DNA of 64,000 nt, taken from NCBI RefSeq assembly GCF_051014685.1, contig NW_027479285.1, positions 100,871-164,870 of the forward strand, written 5' to 3'. Made by a program: the position numbers and the translations under genes. The notes beneath the pieces are model-generated. The model worked only from the letters and a program-made list of their open reading frames with translations, searched no databases and was not told the origin of the DNA. Source of the stretch: Ptiloglossa arizonensis. Its lineage: Eukaryota; Arthropoda; Insecta; Hymenoptera; Colletidae. Positions 12,062 to 23,200 of this stretch are shown piece after piece. Each line of letters begins with the position of its first letter. The first letter of the stretch is position 1.

Positions 12062-14604
12062 AGGACGCTCGCCGCCTCATACGAAACGGTCCGGTACCCC
12101 CGGGCGATCCGCAGTGCAAGCCGCCTTTGAACCCGGCGCAGCAATACCTTGCTGCGCCGGGAGGCGGCCAGGTCGCCCGCCCAAACGGGGGCCCCGTATA
12201 GGGCCACCGAGTGGACCATTCCCGCGTAGAGGCGGCGAACCCGGTCACTCGGGCCCCGCAGGTTGGGGAGGATACGGCCCAAAGCGCCAACTATCCTCTC
12301 CAACCGCGGGGCCAGGGCCCGGAAATGGCCCTCGAAGCGCCAGTGGCTGTCGAGGTGAAGTCCCAGATATTTCATCTGAGACCTCACCTCGACGTCTGTC
12401 TCACCCACCCGGATCAGGGGGGGAGGCGGCTCTCCCCGGGGTCTATACATCCCGAATACCTCGGTTTTGTGGAGAGCCACCTCCAAACCGATCCCCCTGA
12501 TCCGGGAGACGACGCGCCGGACACCGTCCTCGGCGGCCCGAACAGCCCCCCTCCAGTCCCCCCCGACGGCCAACAACAAGGTGTCGTCCGCGTAACATGT
12601 CAGACTGACGCCGTCGGGGAGGTCTTCGGCCCGCAGGACGGTGTCGTACCCGAGGTTCCACAGCAGGGGTCCTAACACCGACCCCTGCGGAACCCCGGAG
12701 TACACCGCTCTCCTCTCCGTCCCGCACCGGCCCGGATACTCGATCCACCTGTCGCGGAGGTAGTCCTCGACGACTGCCCTAAGGTAGGCGGGGACTCGAT
12801 GTTCCTCAAGCCCCCGCCTAATCGCCGCCCAGGGTAGGGTGTTAAACGCATTGGCGATGTCCAAGGACACCGCCAATGCCACCCCACCCCGGGAGACCGC
12901 CGAGGCCGAGAGGGACCGGACGCGTCGAATCGCGTCGATCGTCGACCGGCCCTCCCGGAACCCGAACTGGCACTCCGCCAGCCCGGGCCCACCCCGCGAC
13001 AGGTGCCCGACGATGCGGGCCGCCACGACTCTTTCTAGGAGCTTGCCCACATCGTCGAGCAGGCAAATCGGCCGGTACGCTGACGGAGAGTCCGCGGGCC
13101 TACCCTCTTTCCGGAGGAGGACCATTCGGGCCACCTTCCATGCGGAGGGGAATCGCCCGGCCTCCAGGCAGCGGTCGAATAGCTCCCGGAGGCCGTCACC
13201 CAGGACGTCCGCGGCCAAGACCAAGACTCGGCCGGGCACTCCCGAAGGACCCGGGGCAGTATCCTTCGCCCCGAGTCTTCGGATGGCCGCGGCTAGCTCC
13301 CCAGCCGAGACCCCCAGCTCCGCGGACCAGGTGGTCGGGTCCGCAGAGGGACGTGGCCCGCTCTCCCCCACGATCGGGAAGAGCGTGTCGACCACGTCCC
13401 TCAAGAGCTGGGGGTCGAGACCCTCGGTGATCGGGGGCGCCCATGGCCGGAGTTTATTCAGAACTATCCGGTATGGGCGCCCCCATGGATCCCGCTCGAG
13501 GGTCTCGAGGAGCTCCTTCCAGCTCTGGGCCTTGGCCCGTTTGATGGCGACCTGCAGAGCCCTCTTTCCCGCGCGATAGGACTCGTACAGTTCCGCCGCC
13601 CTAGCCCGCGCGCCGTCATCGCCGTTCCGTCCGGCCCGACGACGCGCGCGGGTGTACTGGCGTCGGGCCCGGACGCATGCTGTCCGCAATTCCCCGATTT
13701 CGCCCGACCACCAGTACACCGCCCGACGAGAAGACCGCGGCCCGGCCCGGGGCATCGCCGCGTCGCAAATGCGCGCGACGGCGCTCCCGAGCCGAGCCAC
13801 GGCCCCCTCCAGGTCGGGCAGCCTGGTCTCCCGTCGAGGCCAGGTTTCGGCCAGAGCGGCTGCCACCAGGACGTCCTTGTCAAGGCGCCGAAGCGCCCAT
13901 CTGCGTGGTGGTGGTGGGGCGCTACCCGCTCCCGTGCGGAGGTGTCGGTGCGGGGCCGCGGCGGCCTCGGGGGAGGTCAAGACCACGCGGATATACCGGT
14001 GGTCCGATAATGTCTCCTCCCCCACCACCACGTCCCACCCGGACACCATACGCGCGGCGCCGGGGGATCCAAACGTCAAATCCACTATGGACCCTCCCCC
14101 GCGCCGCACGCACGTCAGCTCCGACCCCCGGTTAATCAACCGGAGGTCGAAGCCCGCCGCCCAGTCGCCCAGAGCCTCGCCCCTCCGATTGGTCCTGGGG
14201 GACCCCCATGCCACAGACCAGGCATTGAAGTCCCCCAGGACCAGCACCGGCCGGGGCGCAATCCTTGTGAGGCACGCCCCCACCCCGGCCAAGTACTGCT
14301 CGAAGGCAGCAAGGCCGCAGTTGGGCGAAACGTAGCACCCCACCACGGCGACTCCCCCCCACTGGACGGCGACGAATCCCGCCCCGTTCTCCAGTAAGGA
14401 GAACGGAGGGGACCCGTCACCGCCCTGCCACACAGCCGCCACCAAGCCGGCCGCATCCCCCATCCAATGCGGATGGTCGGGGACGCGGTACGGCTCGGCG
14501 GCGACTGCCAGACCACCCCCCCACTCCGCCAGCGTCTGACACATCAGGTCCTGCGCTGCACGGCAGTGGTTGAGGTTGGCCTGCAGGAGGAGGCGGGGAG
14601 CCAT
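12037..14604 (-). CDS. ORF2: endonuclease-reverse transcriptase of an R1-clade retrotransposon
   Basis: 855 codons from ATG 14604-14602 to a premature TGA. The protein nicks the target and copies element RNA in place (target-primed reverse transcription). The N-terminal apurinic-like endonuclease spans about residues 5-210: Q8-A-N-L-N12, E37, G-D-F-N at 124-127, D-L-T-F-G-S at 175-180 and S-D-H at 200-202. A linker leads to A-P-G-P-S-G-V-P at 450-457. Reverse transcriptase spans about 495-760: A-Y-R-P-I at 509-513, motif A L-D-I-A-N-A-F at 581-587, motif B V-P-Q-G-S-V-L-G-P at 638-646, catalytic Y-A-D-D at 671-674, H-K-T at 712-714 and K-Y-L-G at 745-748. All key residues seem intact. The start overlaps the ORF1 stop (TAATG), pointing to coupled translation. 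The stop at 12037 results from a frameshift, as the zinc-knuckle tail continues in another frame. Confidence 0.93.
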   Translation of the reverse strand: MAPRLLLQANLNHCRAAQDLMCQTLAEWGGGLAVAAEPYRVPDHPHWMGDAAGLVAAVWQGGDGSPPFSLLENGAGFVAVQWGGVAVVGCYVSPNCGLAAFEQYLAGVGACLTRIAPRPVLVLGDFNAWSVAWGSPRTNRRGEALGDWAAGFDLRLINRGSELTCVRRGGGSIVDLTFGSPGAARMVSGWDVVVGEETLSDHRYIRVVLTSPEAAAAPHRHLRTGAGSAPPPPRRWALRRLDKDVLVAAALAETWPRRETRLPDLEGAVARLGSAVARICDAAMPRAGPRSSRRAVYWWSGEIGELRTACVRARRQYTRARRRAGRNGDDGARARAAELYESYRAGKRALQVAIKRAKAQSWKELLETLERDPWGRPYRIVLNKLRPWAPPITEGLDPQLLRDVVDTLFPIVGESGPRPSADPTTWSAELGVSAGELAAAIRRLGAKDTAPGPSGVPGRVLVLAADVLGDGLRELFDRCLEAGRFPSAWKVARMVLLRKEGRPADSPSAYRPICLLDDVGKLLERVVAARIVGHLSRGGPGLAECQFGFREGRSTIDAIRRVRSLSASAVSRGGVALAVSLDIANAFNTLPWAAIRRGLEEHRVPAYLRAVVEDYLRDRWIEYPGRCGTERRAVYSGVPQGSVLGPLLWNLGYDTVLRAEDLPDGVSLTCYADDTLLLAVGGDWRGAVRAAEDGVRRVVSRIRGIGLEVALHKTEVFGMYRPRGEPPPPLIRVGETDVEVRSQMKYLGLHLDSHWRFEGHFRALAPRLERIVGALGRILPNLRGPSDRVRRLYAGMVHSVALYGAPVWAGDLAASRRSKVLLRRVQRRLALRIARGYRTVSYEAASVLQGYPRRT
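12058..12066 (-). other. Frameshift in ORF2 (probable one-base loss)
   Basis: The upstream frame reads A-S-V-L-Q-G-Y-P-R-R-T and stops at TGA 12037-12039. The next frame reads A-G-L-P-P-A-D-L across the same bases. The similarity to the usual R1-clade sequence switches between the two near 12061-12064, so one base appears to be missing there. A five-base G run at 12048-12052 lies close by. This could be a real mutation or a consensus error. Confidence 0.75.
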
Positions 14605-14606
14605 TA
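14602..14606 (-). promoter_or_regulatory. TAATG stop-start overlap between ORF1 and ORF2
   Basis: On the element strand the ORF1 stop TAA (14606-14604) and the ORF2 start ATG (14604-14602) share one A. The same UAAUG arrangement in SART1 of the silkworm supports ORF2 translation by termination and re-initiation, which is published knowledge for that element. Use of the same mechanism here is inferred from identity of the pentanucleotide and its position. Confidence 0.85.
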
Positions 14607-15938
14607 TTTGATGGCCTCCTCACCGCCTCCTGGTGGCACCTCCGTGAGGACGGCGGCGGGGCCGATGTCCACCTCCATCGCGGACACCAACGCCGTCGCC
14701 GCATCCGACCTCTTCCTTGCGACCGTCGCGTCGGTCGCGGCCAGGTCCGCGGGCGCCGCGGCGCTCGCAGCTGGGGCCGCTCTCACCGGCGCCGGGAGCG
14801 GCCCCGGCGCCCCTCTCCTCTGCCCTCGTCGGGATGGGGGGGTACATTGCTTCCCCCCCATTCGGTGCGCGGCTGGTCTCCCCATGTCCGCACACAGCGG
14901 GCACTTGGGGGCCGCCGCGCAGTGGCTCGCGCGGTGGCCTTCGGCACCGCAGCGGTAACAAGTACCGCTGCGGTCCACCGCGGAGGTGCACCGCTGCCTG
15001 ACATGGCCCGTCTCCAGACAGCGGTAGCACTGGAGTGGGCGTTGGGCGAGGACCTCGATCCTCGCCGACACCCACCCCACCACGATCCTCCCGACTGCTT
15101 CTAACTTCCGGGCAGCCGGAAGAGGGCACCGTGCCCACACCGCTCCCAGGCCGGTGGAGGACCGCCGGACCTCCCCGGTCCGGATGTCCCCCTCAGAGCA
15201 GCCACCGGCCTGGGCCAGCGCCCTGGCCACCTCCTCCCGGGTGACCGAGTCGTCCAGCCCACAAACGCGCAGCTCCGCGCTCTTTGTGGGCCGGGCGACC
15301 CTGACACCCCGGGGTGCCAAGGCCTCGCCCAGCTTTTCGGCCAGTCGGTCCGCCCTGGCTGCGTTGTCGGGGCCGCTCACGCGCAGCATGAGCGCCCCCG
15401 TCACCGCCCATCTCGGGCGGACCGACTCGATGGCGAGTGCGGCCAAGGATATCTTTTCCTTGGCCGCTGCCATCACCTCCCCGTAGGAGACGCCCCCCCC
15501 CCCCACCGGGACGGTCAGCATGACTGCTGCCGTTGAAGGGGGGCGTCCCAGACGGGGCTTCGCCCTCCCCGCCTTTCCGTCCCTCTTCGGGGCAACCGGC
15601 GGGGGAGGCGGCGGCACCCGGGCCGCCCTCCTCGCCGTCCTTCCCGCCCTTCGGCCCAGGACCTCGGTCCACAAGGGACCGGATGGGGGCGGCGGCGGAG
15701 GCATTTGTGCCCCCGCCGTCGCCCCCACCACGGCACCCTTGCCCTTCGTCTTTGCCGCAGGGCCCGGAACCGCGATGGTCCCCCCCTGCGGTCCCCCGCC
15801 CCCCGGTTGTTTCCCGGGCCCGGTCCTCGGTCCCGCCGGCGCTCCGCCCTTGGGGCGAAGCGCCGCCCGGATTTCGCCGCGGATGACGGCCATCATGGCC
15901 GCCATCTTGGCGTCCATGAGGAGCTCGATGCTCCTCAT
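14604..15938 (-). CDS. ORF1: gag-like RNA-binding protein with three zinc knuckles
   Basis: 444 codons from the first ATG inside the element (15938-15936) to TAA 14606-14604. It is the nucleic-acid-binding ORF1 protein of R1-clade elements, which packages element RNA. A low-complexity N-terminal half, rich in P, G, A, K and R, spans about residues 25-135 with two polyproline runs. A conserved central region spans about 137-300, including A-E-L-R-V-C-G-L-D at 221-229. Three knuckles follow: C304-x2-C-x4-H-x4-C317, C327-x2-C-x4-H-x4-C340 and C346-x2-C-x8-H-x6-C365. An A/P-rich tail ends the protein. The frame stays open upstream through the element end and far into the satellite, because that strand of the repeat has no stops. 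The true start is therefore set by choosing the first in-element ATG. N-terminal truncation cannot be excluded, though the length is near what I recall for R1 ORF1. Confidence 0.85.
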   Translation of the reverse strand: MRSIELLMDAKMAAMMAVIRGEIRAALRPKGGAPAGPRTGPGKQPGGGGPQGGTIAVPGPAAKTKGKGAVVGATAGAQMPPPPPPSGPLWTEVLGRRAGRTARRAARVPPPPPPVAPKRDGKAGRAKPRLGRPPSTAAVMLTVPVGGGGVSYGEVMAAAKEKISLAALAIESVRPRWAVTGALMLRVSGPDNAARADRLAEKLGEALAPRGVRVARPTKSAELRVCGLDDSVTREEVARALAQAGGCSEGDIRTGEVRRSSTGLGAVWARCPLPAARKLEAVGRIVVGWVSARIEVLAQRPLQCYRCLETGHVRQRCTSAVDRSGTCYRCGAEGHRASHCAAAPKCPLCADMGRPAAHRMGGKQCTPPSRRGQRRGAPGPLPAPVRAAPAASAAAPADLAATDATVARKRSDAATALVSAMEVDIGPAAVLTEVPPGGGEEAIK

Positions 15939-15943
15939 GGACG
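15911..15943 (-). promoter_or_regulatory. Perfect hairpin enclosing the putative ORF1 start codon
   Basis: Fourteen-bp perfect inverted repeat, CGTCCATGAGGAGC at 15911-15924 with its complement at 15930-15943, and a 5-nt loop. On the element strand the first ATG of ORF1 (15938-15936) is in one arm and the second in-frame Met codon (residue 8) is in the other. The start would be buried in a stable stem. Confidence 0.7.
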
Positions 15944-15949
15944 TCGCTG

Positions 15950-15984
15950 GTGTGGGGGGAGCTCCCGCCTTCCCCCTCCCACAC
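15950..15984 (-). other. 5'-terminal imperfect hairpin of the retrotransposon
   Basis: GTGTG with CACAC closes the last bases of the element. GGGGGGA with TCCCCC pairs inside with a 3-nt bulge. The stem begins at the inferred 5' end (15984), which hints that the end is natural and not a random truncation. The sequence is low in complexity, so support is modest. Confidence 0.45.
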
Positions 15985-15998
15985 AACGTACAACGTAT
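15985..15998. repeat. Putative target-site duplication, right copy
   Basis: AACGTACAACGTAT, identical to 10827-10840. It marks the 5' side of the element, after which the satellite resumes with normal units. Confidence 0.6.
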
Positions 15999-17049
15999 AA
16001 CGTATAACGTATAACGTATGTCGTATAACGTATAACGTATAACGTATAACGTATAACGTATAACGTATGTCGTATAACGTATAACGTATAACGTATAACG
16101 TATAACGTATAACGTATAACGTATGTCGTATAACGTATAACGTATAACGTATAACGTATAACGTATAACGTATAACGTATAACGTATGTCGTATAACGTA
16201 TAACGTATAACGTATAACGTATAACGTACAACGTATAACGTATAACGTATATCGTATAACGTATATCCTATAACGCATAACGTATAACGTATAACGTATA
16301 ACGTATAACGTATAACGTATAACGTATAACGTATAACGTATAACGTATAACGTATAACGTATAACGTATAACGTATAACGTATAACGTATAACGTCCAAC
16401 GTATAACGTATAACGTATAACGTATAACGTATATCCTATAACGCATAACGTATAACGTATAACGTATAACGTATAACGTATAACGTATAACGTATAACGT
16501 ATAACGTATAACGTATAACGTATAACGTATGTCGTATAACGTATAACGTATAACGTATAACGTATAACGTATAACGTATAACGTATAATGTATAACGTAT
16601 AACGTATAACGTATAACGTATAACGTATAACGTACAACGTATAACGTATAACGTATATCCTATAACGCATAACGTATAACGTATAACGTATAACGTATAA
16701 CGTATAACGTATAACGTATAACGTATAACGTATAACGTATGTCGTATAACGTATAACGTATAACGTATAACGTATAAAGTATATCGTATAACGTATAACG
16801 TATAACGTATAACGTATAACGTATGTCGTATAACGTATAACGTATAACGTATAACGTATAACGTATAACGTATAACGTATAACATATAACGTATAACGTA
16901 TAACGATTAACGTAAAACGTATGACGTATTACATATTACGTATAACGTATAACGTATAACGTATAACGTATAACGTATAACGTATAACGTATAACGTATA
17001 ACGTATAACGTATAACGTATAACGTATAACGTATAACGTATAACGTATA

Positions 17050-17215
17050 ACGATATACGTACGTTATAAGTATACGTTATGGTGTAAACGGTATAACGTA
17101 TAACGTATACAGTATAACGTATAACGTATAATGTATAACGTATTAACGTTAACGTATACGTATATACGTATAACGTACAACGTATAACGTATAACTGTAT
17201 ATCCCTATAAACGCA
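17050..17215. other. Disordered patch in the array with a micro-inversion
   Basis: The 7-bp phase breaks down. About 17055-17080 reads in the opposite orientation (ACGTTAT-like), followed by GGTGTAAACGG, then about 17141-17172 with TTAACGTTAACG and TATATACG. Single extra bases follow in the composite marker (CTGTATATCCCTATAAACGC). Normal array resumes at about 17216. The patch resembles an unpolished join between sequence pieces more than a functional element. Confidence 0.75.
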
Positions 17216-20200
17216 TGACGTATAACGTATAACGTATAACGTATGACGTATAACGTATAACGTACAACGTATAACGTATAACGTACAACGTATAACGTAT
17301 AACGTATAACGTATAACTTATATCCTATAACGCATAACGTATAACGTATAACGTATAACGTATAACGTATAACGTATAACGCATAACGTATAACGTATAA
17401 CGTATAACGTATAACGTATAACGTATAACGTATAACGTATAAGGTATAACGTATAACGTATAACGTATAACGTATAACGTATAACGTATAACGTATAACG
17501 TATAACGTATAACGTATAACGTATAACGTACAACGTATAACGTATAACATATAACGTACAACGTATAACGTATAACATATAACGTATATCCTATAACGCA
17601 TAACGTATAACGTATAACGTATAACGTATAACGTATAACGTATAACGTATAACGTATAACGTATAACGTATAACGTATAACGTATAACGTATAACGTATA
17701 ACGTATAACGTATAACGTATAACGTATAACGTATAACGTATAACGTATAACGTATAACGTATAACGTATAACGTATAATGTATAACGTATAACGTGTAAC
17801 GTATAACGTATAACGTATAACGTACAACGTATAACGTATAACGTATAACGTATGTCGTATAACGTATAACGTATAACGTATAACGTATAACGTATAACGC
17901 ATAACGTATAACGTATAACGTATAACGTATAACGTATAACGTATAACGTATAACGTATAAGGTATAACGTATAACGTATAACGTATAACGTATAACGTAT
18001 AACGTATAACGTATAACGTATAACGTATAACGTATAACGTATAACGTACAACGTATAACGTATAACATATAACGTACAACGTATAACGTATAACATATAA
18101 CGTATATCCTATAACGCATAACGTATAACGTATAACGTATAACGTATAACGTATAACGTATAACGTATAAGGTATAACGTATAACGTATAACGTATAACG
18201 TATAACGTATAACGTATAACGTATAACGTATAACGTATAACGTATAACGTATAACGTACAACGTATAACGTATAACATATAACGTACAACGTATAACGTA
18301 TAACATATAACGTATATCCTATAACGCATAACGTATAACGTATAACGTATAACGTATAACGTATAACGTATAACGTATAACGTATAACGTATAACGTATA
18401 ACGTATAACGTATAACGTATAACGTATAACGTATAACGTATAACGTATAACGCATAACGTATAACGTATAACGTATAACGTATAACGTATAACGTATAAC
18501 GTATAACGTATAACGTATGTCGTATAACGTATAACGTATAACGTATAACGTATAACGTACAACGTATAACGTATAACGTATAACGTATGTCGTATAACGT
18601 ATAACGTATAACGTATAACGTATAACGTATAACGTATGTCGTATAACGTATAACGTATAACGTATAACGTATAACGTATAACGTATAACGTATAACGTAT
18701 GTCGTATAACGTATAACGTATAACGTATAACGTATAACGTATAACGTATAACGTATAACGTATGTCGTATAACGTATAACGTATAACGTATAACGTATAA
18801 CGTATATCGTATAACGTATAACGTATAACGTATAACGTATAACGTATAACGTATGTCGTATAACGTATAACGTATAACGTATATCGTATAACGTATAACG
18901 TATAACGTATAACGTATAACGTATAACGTATAACGTATAACGTATAACGTATAACGTATAACGTATAACGTATAACGTATAACGTATAACGTATAACGTA
19001 CAACGTATAACGTATAACGTATATCCTATAACGCATAACGTATAACGTATAACGTATAACGTATAACGTATAACGTATAACGTATAACGTATAACGTATA
19101 ACGTATAACGTATGTCGTATAACGTATAACGTATAACGTATAACGTATAACGTATAACGTATAACGTATAAGGTATAACGTATAACGTATAACGTATAAC
19201 GTATAACGTATAACGTATAGCGTATAACGTATAACGTATAACGTATAACGTATAACGTATATCGTCCAACGTATAACGTATTACGTATAACGTATAACGT
19301 ATAACGTATAACGTACAACGTTTAACGTATAACGTATAACGTATAACGTATATCCTATAACGCATAACGTATAACGTATAACGTATAACGTATAACGTAT
19401 AACGTATAACGTATAACGTATAACGTATGTCGTATAACGTATAACGTATAACGTATTACGTATAACGTATAACGAATAACGTATAAGGTATAACGTATAA
19501 CGTATAACGTATAACGTATAACGTATAACGTATAACGTATAACGTATAACGTATAACGTATAACGTATAACGTATAACGTATAACGTATAACGTATAACG
19601 TATAATGTATAACGTATAACGTATAACGTATAACGTATAACGTATAACGTACAACGTATAACGTATAACGTATATCCTATAACGCATAACGTATAACGTA
19701 TAACGTATAACGTATAACGTATAACGTATAACGTATAACGTATAACGTATATCGTATAACGTATAACGTATAACGTATAACGTATAACGTATGTCGTATA
19801 ACGTATAACGTATAACGTATAACGTATAACGTATAACGTATAACGTATAACATATAACGTATAACGTATAACGATTAACGTAAAACGTATGACGTATTAC
19901 ATATTACGTATAACGTATAACGTATAACGTATAACGTATAACGTATAACGTATAACGTATAACGTATAACGTATAACGTATAACGTATAACGTATAACGT
20001 ATAACGTATAACGTATAACGTATAACGTATAACGTATAACGTATAACGTATAACGTATAACGTATAACGTATAACGTATAACGTATGTCGTATAACGTAT
20101 AACGTATAACGTATAACGTATAACGTATAACGTATAACGTATAATGTATAACGTATAACGTATAACGTATAACGTATAACGTATAACGTACAACGTATAA

Positions 20201-23200
20201 CGTATAACGTATATCCTATAACGCATGACGTATAACGTATAACGTATAACGTATGACGTATAACGTATAACGTACAACGTATAACGTATAACGTACAACG
20301 TATAACGTATAACGTATAACGTATAACTTATATCCTATAACGCATAACGTATAACGTATAACGTATAACGTATAACGTATAACGTATAACGCATAACGTA
20401 TAACGTATAACGTATAACGTATAACGTATAACGTATAACGTATAACGTATAACGTATAACGTATAACGTATAACGTATAACGTATAACGTATAACGTATA
20501 ACGTATAACGTATAACGTATAACGTATAAAGTATAACGTATAACGTATAACGTACAACGTATAACGTATAACGTATAACATATAACGTATATCCTATAAC
20601 GCATAACGTATAACGTATAACGTATAACGTATAACGTATAACGTATAACGTATAACGTATAACGTATAACGTATAACGTATAACGTATAACGTATAACGT
20701 ACAACGTATAACGTATAACGTATAACGTATAACGTATAACGTATAACGTATAACGTATAACGTATAACGTATAACGTACAACGTATAACGTATAACGTAT
20801 AACGTATAACGTATATCCTATAACGCATAACGTATAACGTATAACGTATGACGTATAACGTATAACGTATAACGTATAACGTATAACGTATAACGTATAA
20901 CGTATAACGTATAACGTATAACGTATAACGTATGTCGTATAACGTATAACGTATAACGTATAACGTATAACGTATAACGTATAACGTATAATGTATAACG
21001 TATAACGTATAACGTATAACGTATAACGTATAACGTATAACGTATAACGTATAACGTATAACGTATAACGTACAACGTATAACGTATAACGTATAACGTA
21101 TAACGTATAACGTATAGCGTATAACGTATAACGTATAACGTATAACGTATAACGTATAACGTCCAACGTATAACGTATAACGTATAACGTATAACGTATA
21201 ACGTATAACGTACAACGTATAACGTATAACGTATAACGTATAACGTATGTCGTATAACGTATAACGTATAACGTATAACGTATAACGTATAACGTATAAC
21301 GTATAACGTATGTCGTATAACGTATAACGTATAACGTATAACGTATAACGTACAACGTATAACGTATAACGTATATCGTATAACGTATATCCTATAACGC
21401 ATAACGTATAACGTATAACGTATAACGTATAACGTATAACGTATAACGTATAACGTATAACGTATAACGTATAACGTATGTCGTATAACGTATAACGTAT
21501 AACGTATAACGTATAACGTATAACGTATAACGTATAATGTATAACGTATAACGTATAACGTATAACGTATAACGTATAACGTACAACGTATAACGTATAA
21601 CGTATATCCTATAACGCATAACGTATAACGTATAACGTATAACGTATAACGTATAACGTATAACGTATAACGTATAACGTATGTCGTATAACGTATAACG
21701 TATAACGTATAACGTATAACGTACAACGTATAACGTATAACGTATATCGTATAACGTATATCCTATAACGCATAACGTATAACGTATAACGTATAACGTA
21801 TAACGTATAACGTATAACGTATAACGTACAACGTATAACGTATAACGTATAACGTATAACGTATAACGTATGTCGTATAACGTATAACGTATAACGTATA
21901 ACGTATAACGTATAACGTATAACGTATAACGTATAACGTACAACGTATAACGTATAACGTATATCCTATAACGCATAACGTATAACGTATAACGTATAAC
22001 GTATAACGTATAACGTATAACGTATAACGTATAACGTATAACGTATGTCGTATAACGTATAACGTATAACGTATAACGTATAACGTATAACGTATAACGT
22101 ATAAGGTATAACGTATAACGTATAACGTATAACGTATAACGTATAACGTATAACGTATAACGTATAACGTATGTCGTATAACGTATAACGTATAACGTAT
22201 AACGTATAACGTATAACGTATAACGTATAACGTATAACGTATAACGTATAACGTATAACGTATAACGTATGTCGTATAACGTATAACGTATAACGTATAA
22301 CGTATAACGTATAACGCATAACGTATAAGGTATAACGTATAACGTATAACGTATAACGTATAACGTATAACGTATAACGTATAACGTATAACGTATAACG
22401 TATAACGTATAACGTATAACGTATAACGTATAACGTATAACGTATAATGTATAACGTATAACGTATAACGTATAACGTATAACGTATAACGTACAACGTA
22501 TAACGTATAACGTATATCCTATAACGCATAACGTATAACGTATAACGTACAACGTATAACGTATAACGTATATCCTATAACGTATAACGTATAACGTATA
22601 ACGTATAACGTATAACGTATAACGTATGTCGTATAACGTATAACGTATAACGTATAACGTATAACGTATATCGTATAACGTATAACGTATAACGTATAAC
22701 GTATAACGTATAACGTATGTCGTATAACGTGTAACGTATAACGTATAACGTATAACGTATAACGTATAACGTATAACGTATAACGTATAACGTATAACGT
22801 ATAACGTATAACGTATAATGTATAACGTATAACGTATAACGTATAACGTATAACGTATAACGTACAACGTATAACGTATAACGTATATCCTATAACGCAT
22901 AACGTATAACATACAACGTATAACGTATAACGTATAACGTATGTCGTATAACGTATAACGTATAACGTATAACGTATAACGTATAACGTATAACGTATAA
23001 CGTATAACGTATAACGTATAACGTACAACGTATAACGTATAACGTATATCCTATAACGCATAACGTATAACGTAAAACGTATAACGTATAACGTATAACG
23101 TATAACGTATAACGTATAACGTATGTCGTATAACGTATAACGTATAACGTATAACGTATAACGTATAACGTATAACGTATAAGGTATAACGTATAACGTA

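Larger units (their letters stand above)
10840..15984 (-). mobile_element. R1-clade non-LTR retrotransposon inserted in the satellite
   Basis: This GC-rich insert of about 5.1 kb sits in an array whose pure unit is only 2/7 GC. Read on the minus strand it has a short leader, ORF1 with three CCHC knuckles, a TAATG overlap, ORF2 with apurinic-like endonuclease and reverse transcriptase, a C-terminal CCHC, a 3' UTR and a poly(A) tail. No LTRs are present. This order is that of the R1 clade, which includes R1, TRAS, SART and Waldo, many of them target-specific for rDNA, telomeric or microsatellite repeats. Flanks are satellite, not 28S rDNA. The clean tail and likely target-site duplication suggest a fairly young insertion. 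ORF2 carries one frameshift, so this copy is probably not autonomous unless that is a sequencing error. Whether the 5' end is complete is uncertain: the leader before ORF1 is only about 46 nt. Confidence 0.93.

Noticed and set aside
11045..15886. Plus-strand and off-frame ORFs inside the element (for example 11045-11626, 12839-13579, 13652-14335)
   Set aside because: They are antisense or shifted shadows of GC-rich coding sequence with no recognisable motif.
10827..15998. R1 insertion in 28S rDNA
   Set aside because: Both flanks are satellite and no rRNA sequence is present.
15939..16670. ORF1 starting far upstream, giving a 688-residue protein
   Set aside because: The extra N-terminal part is satellite translation. 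The first ATG inside the element is the conservative choice.
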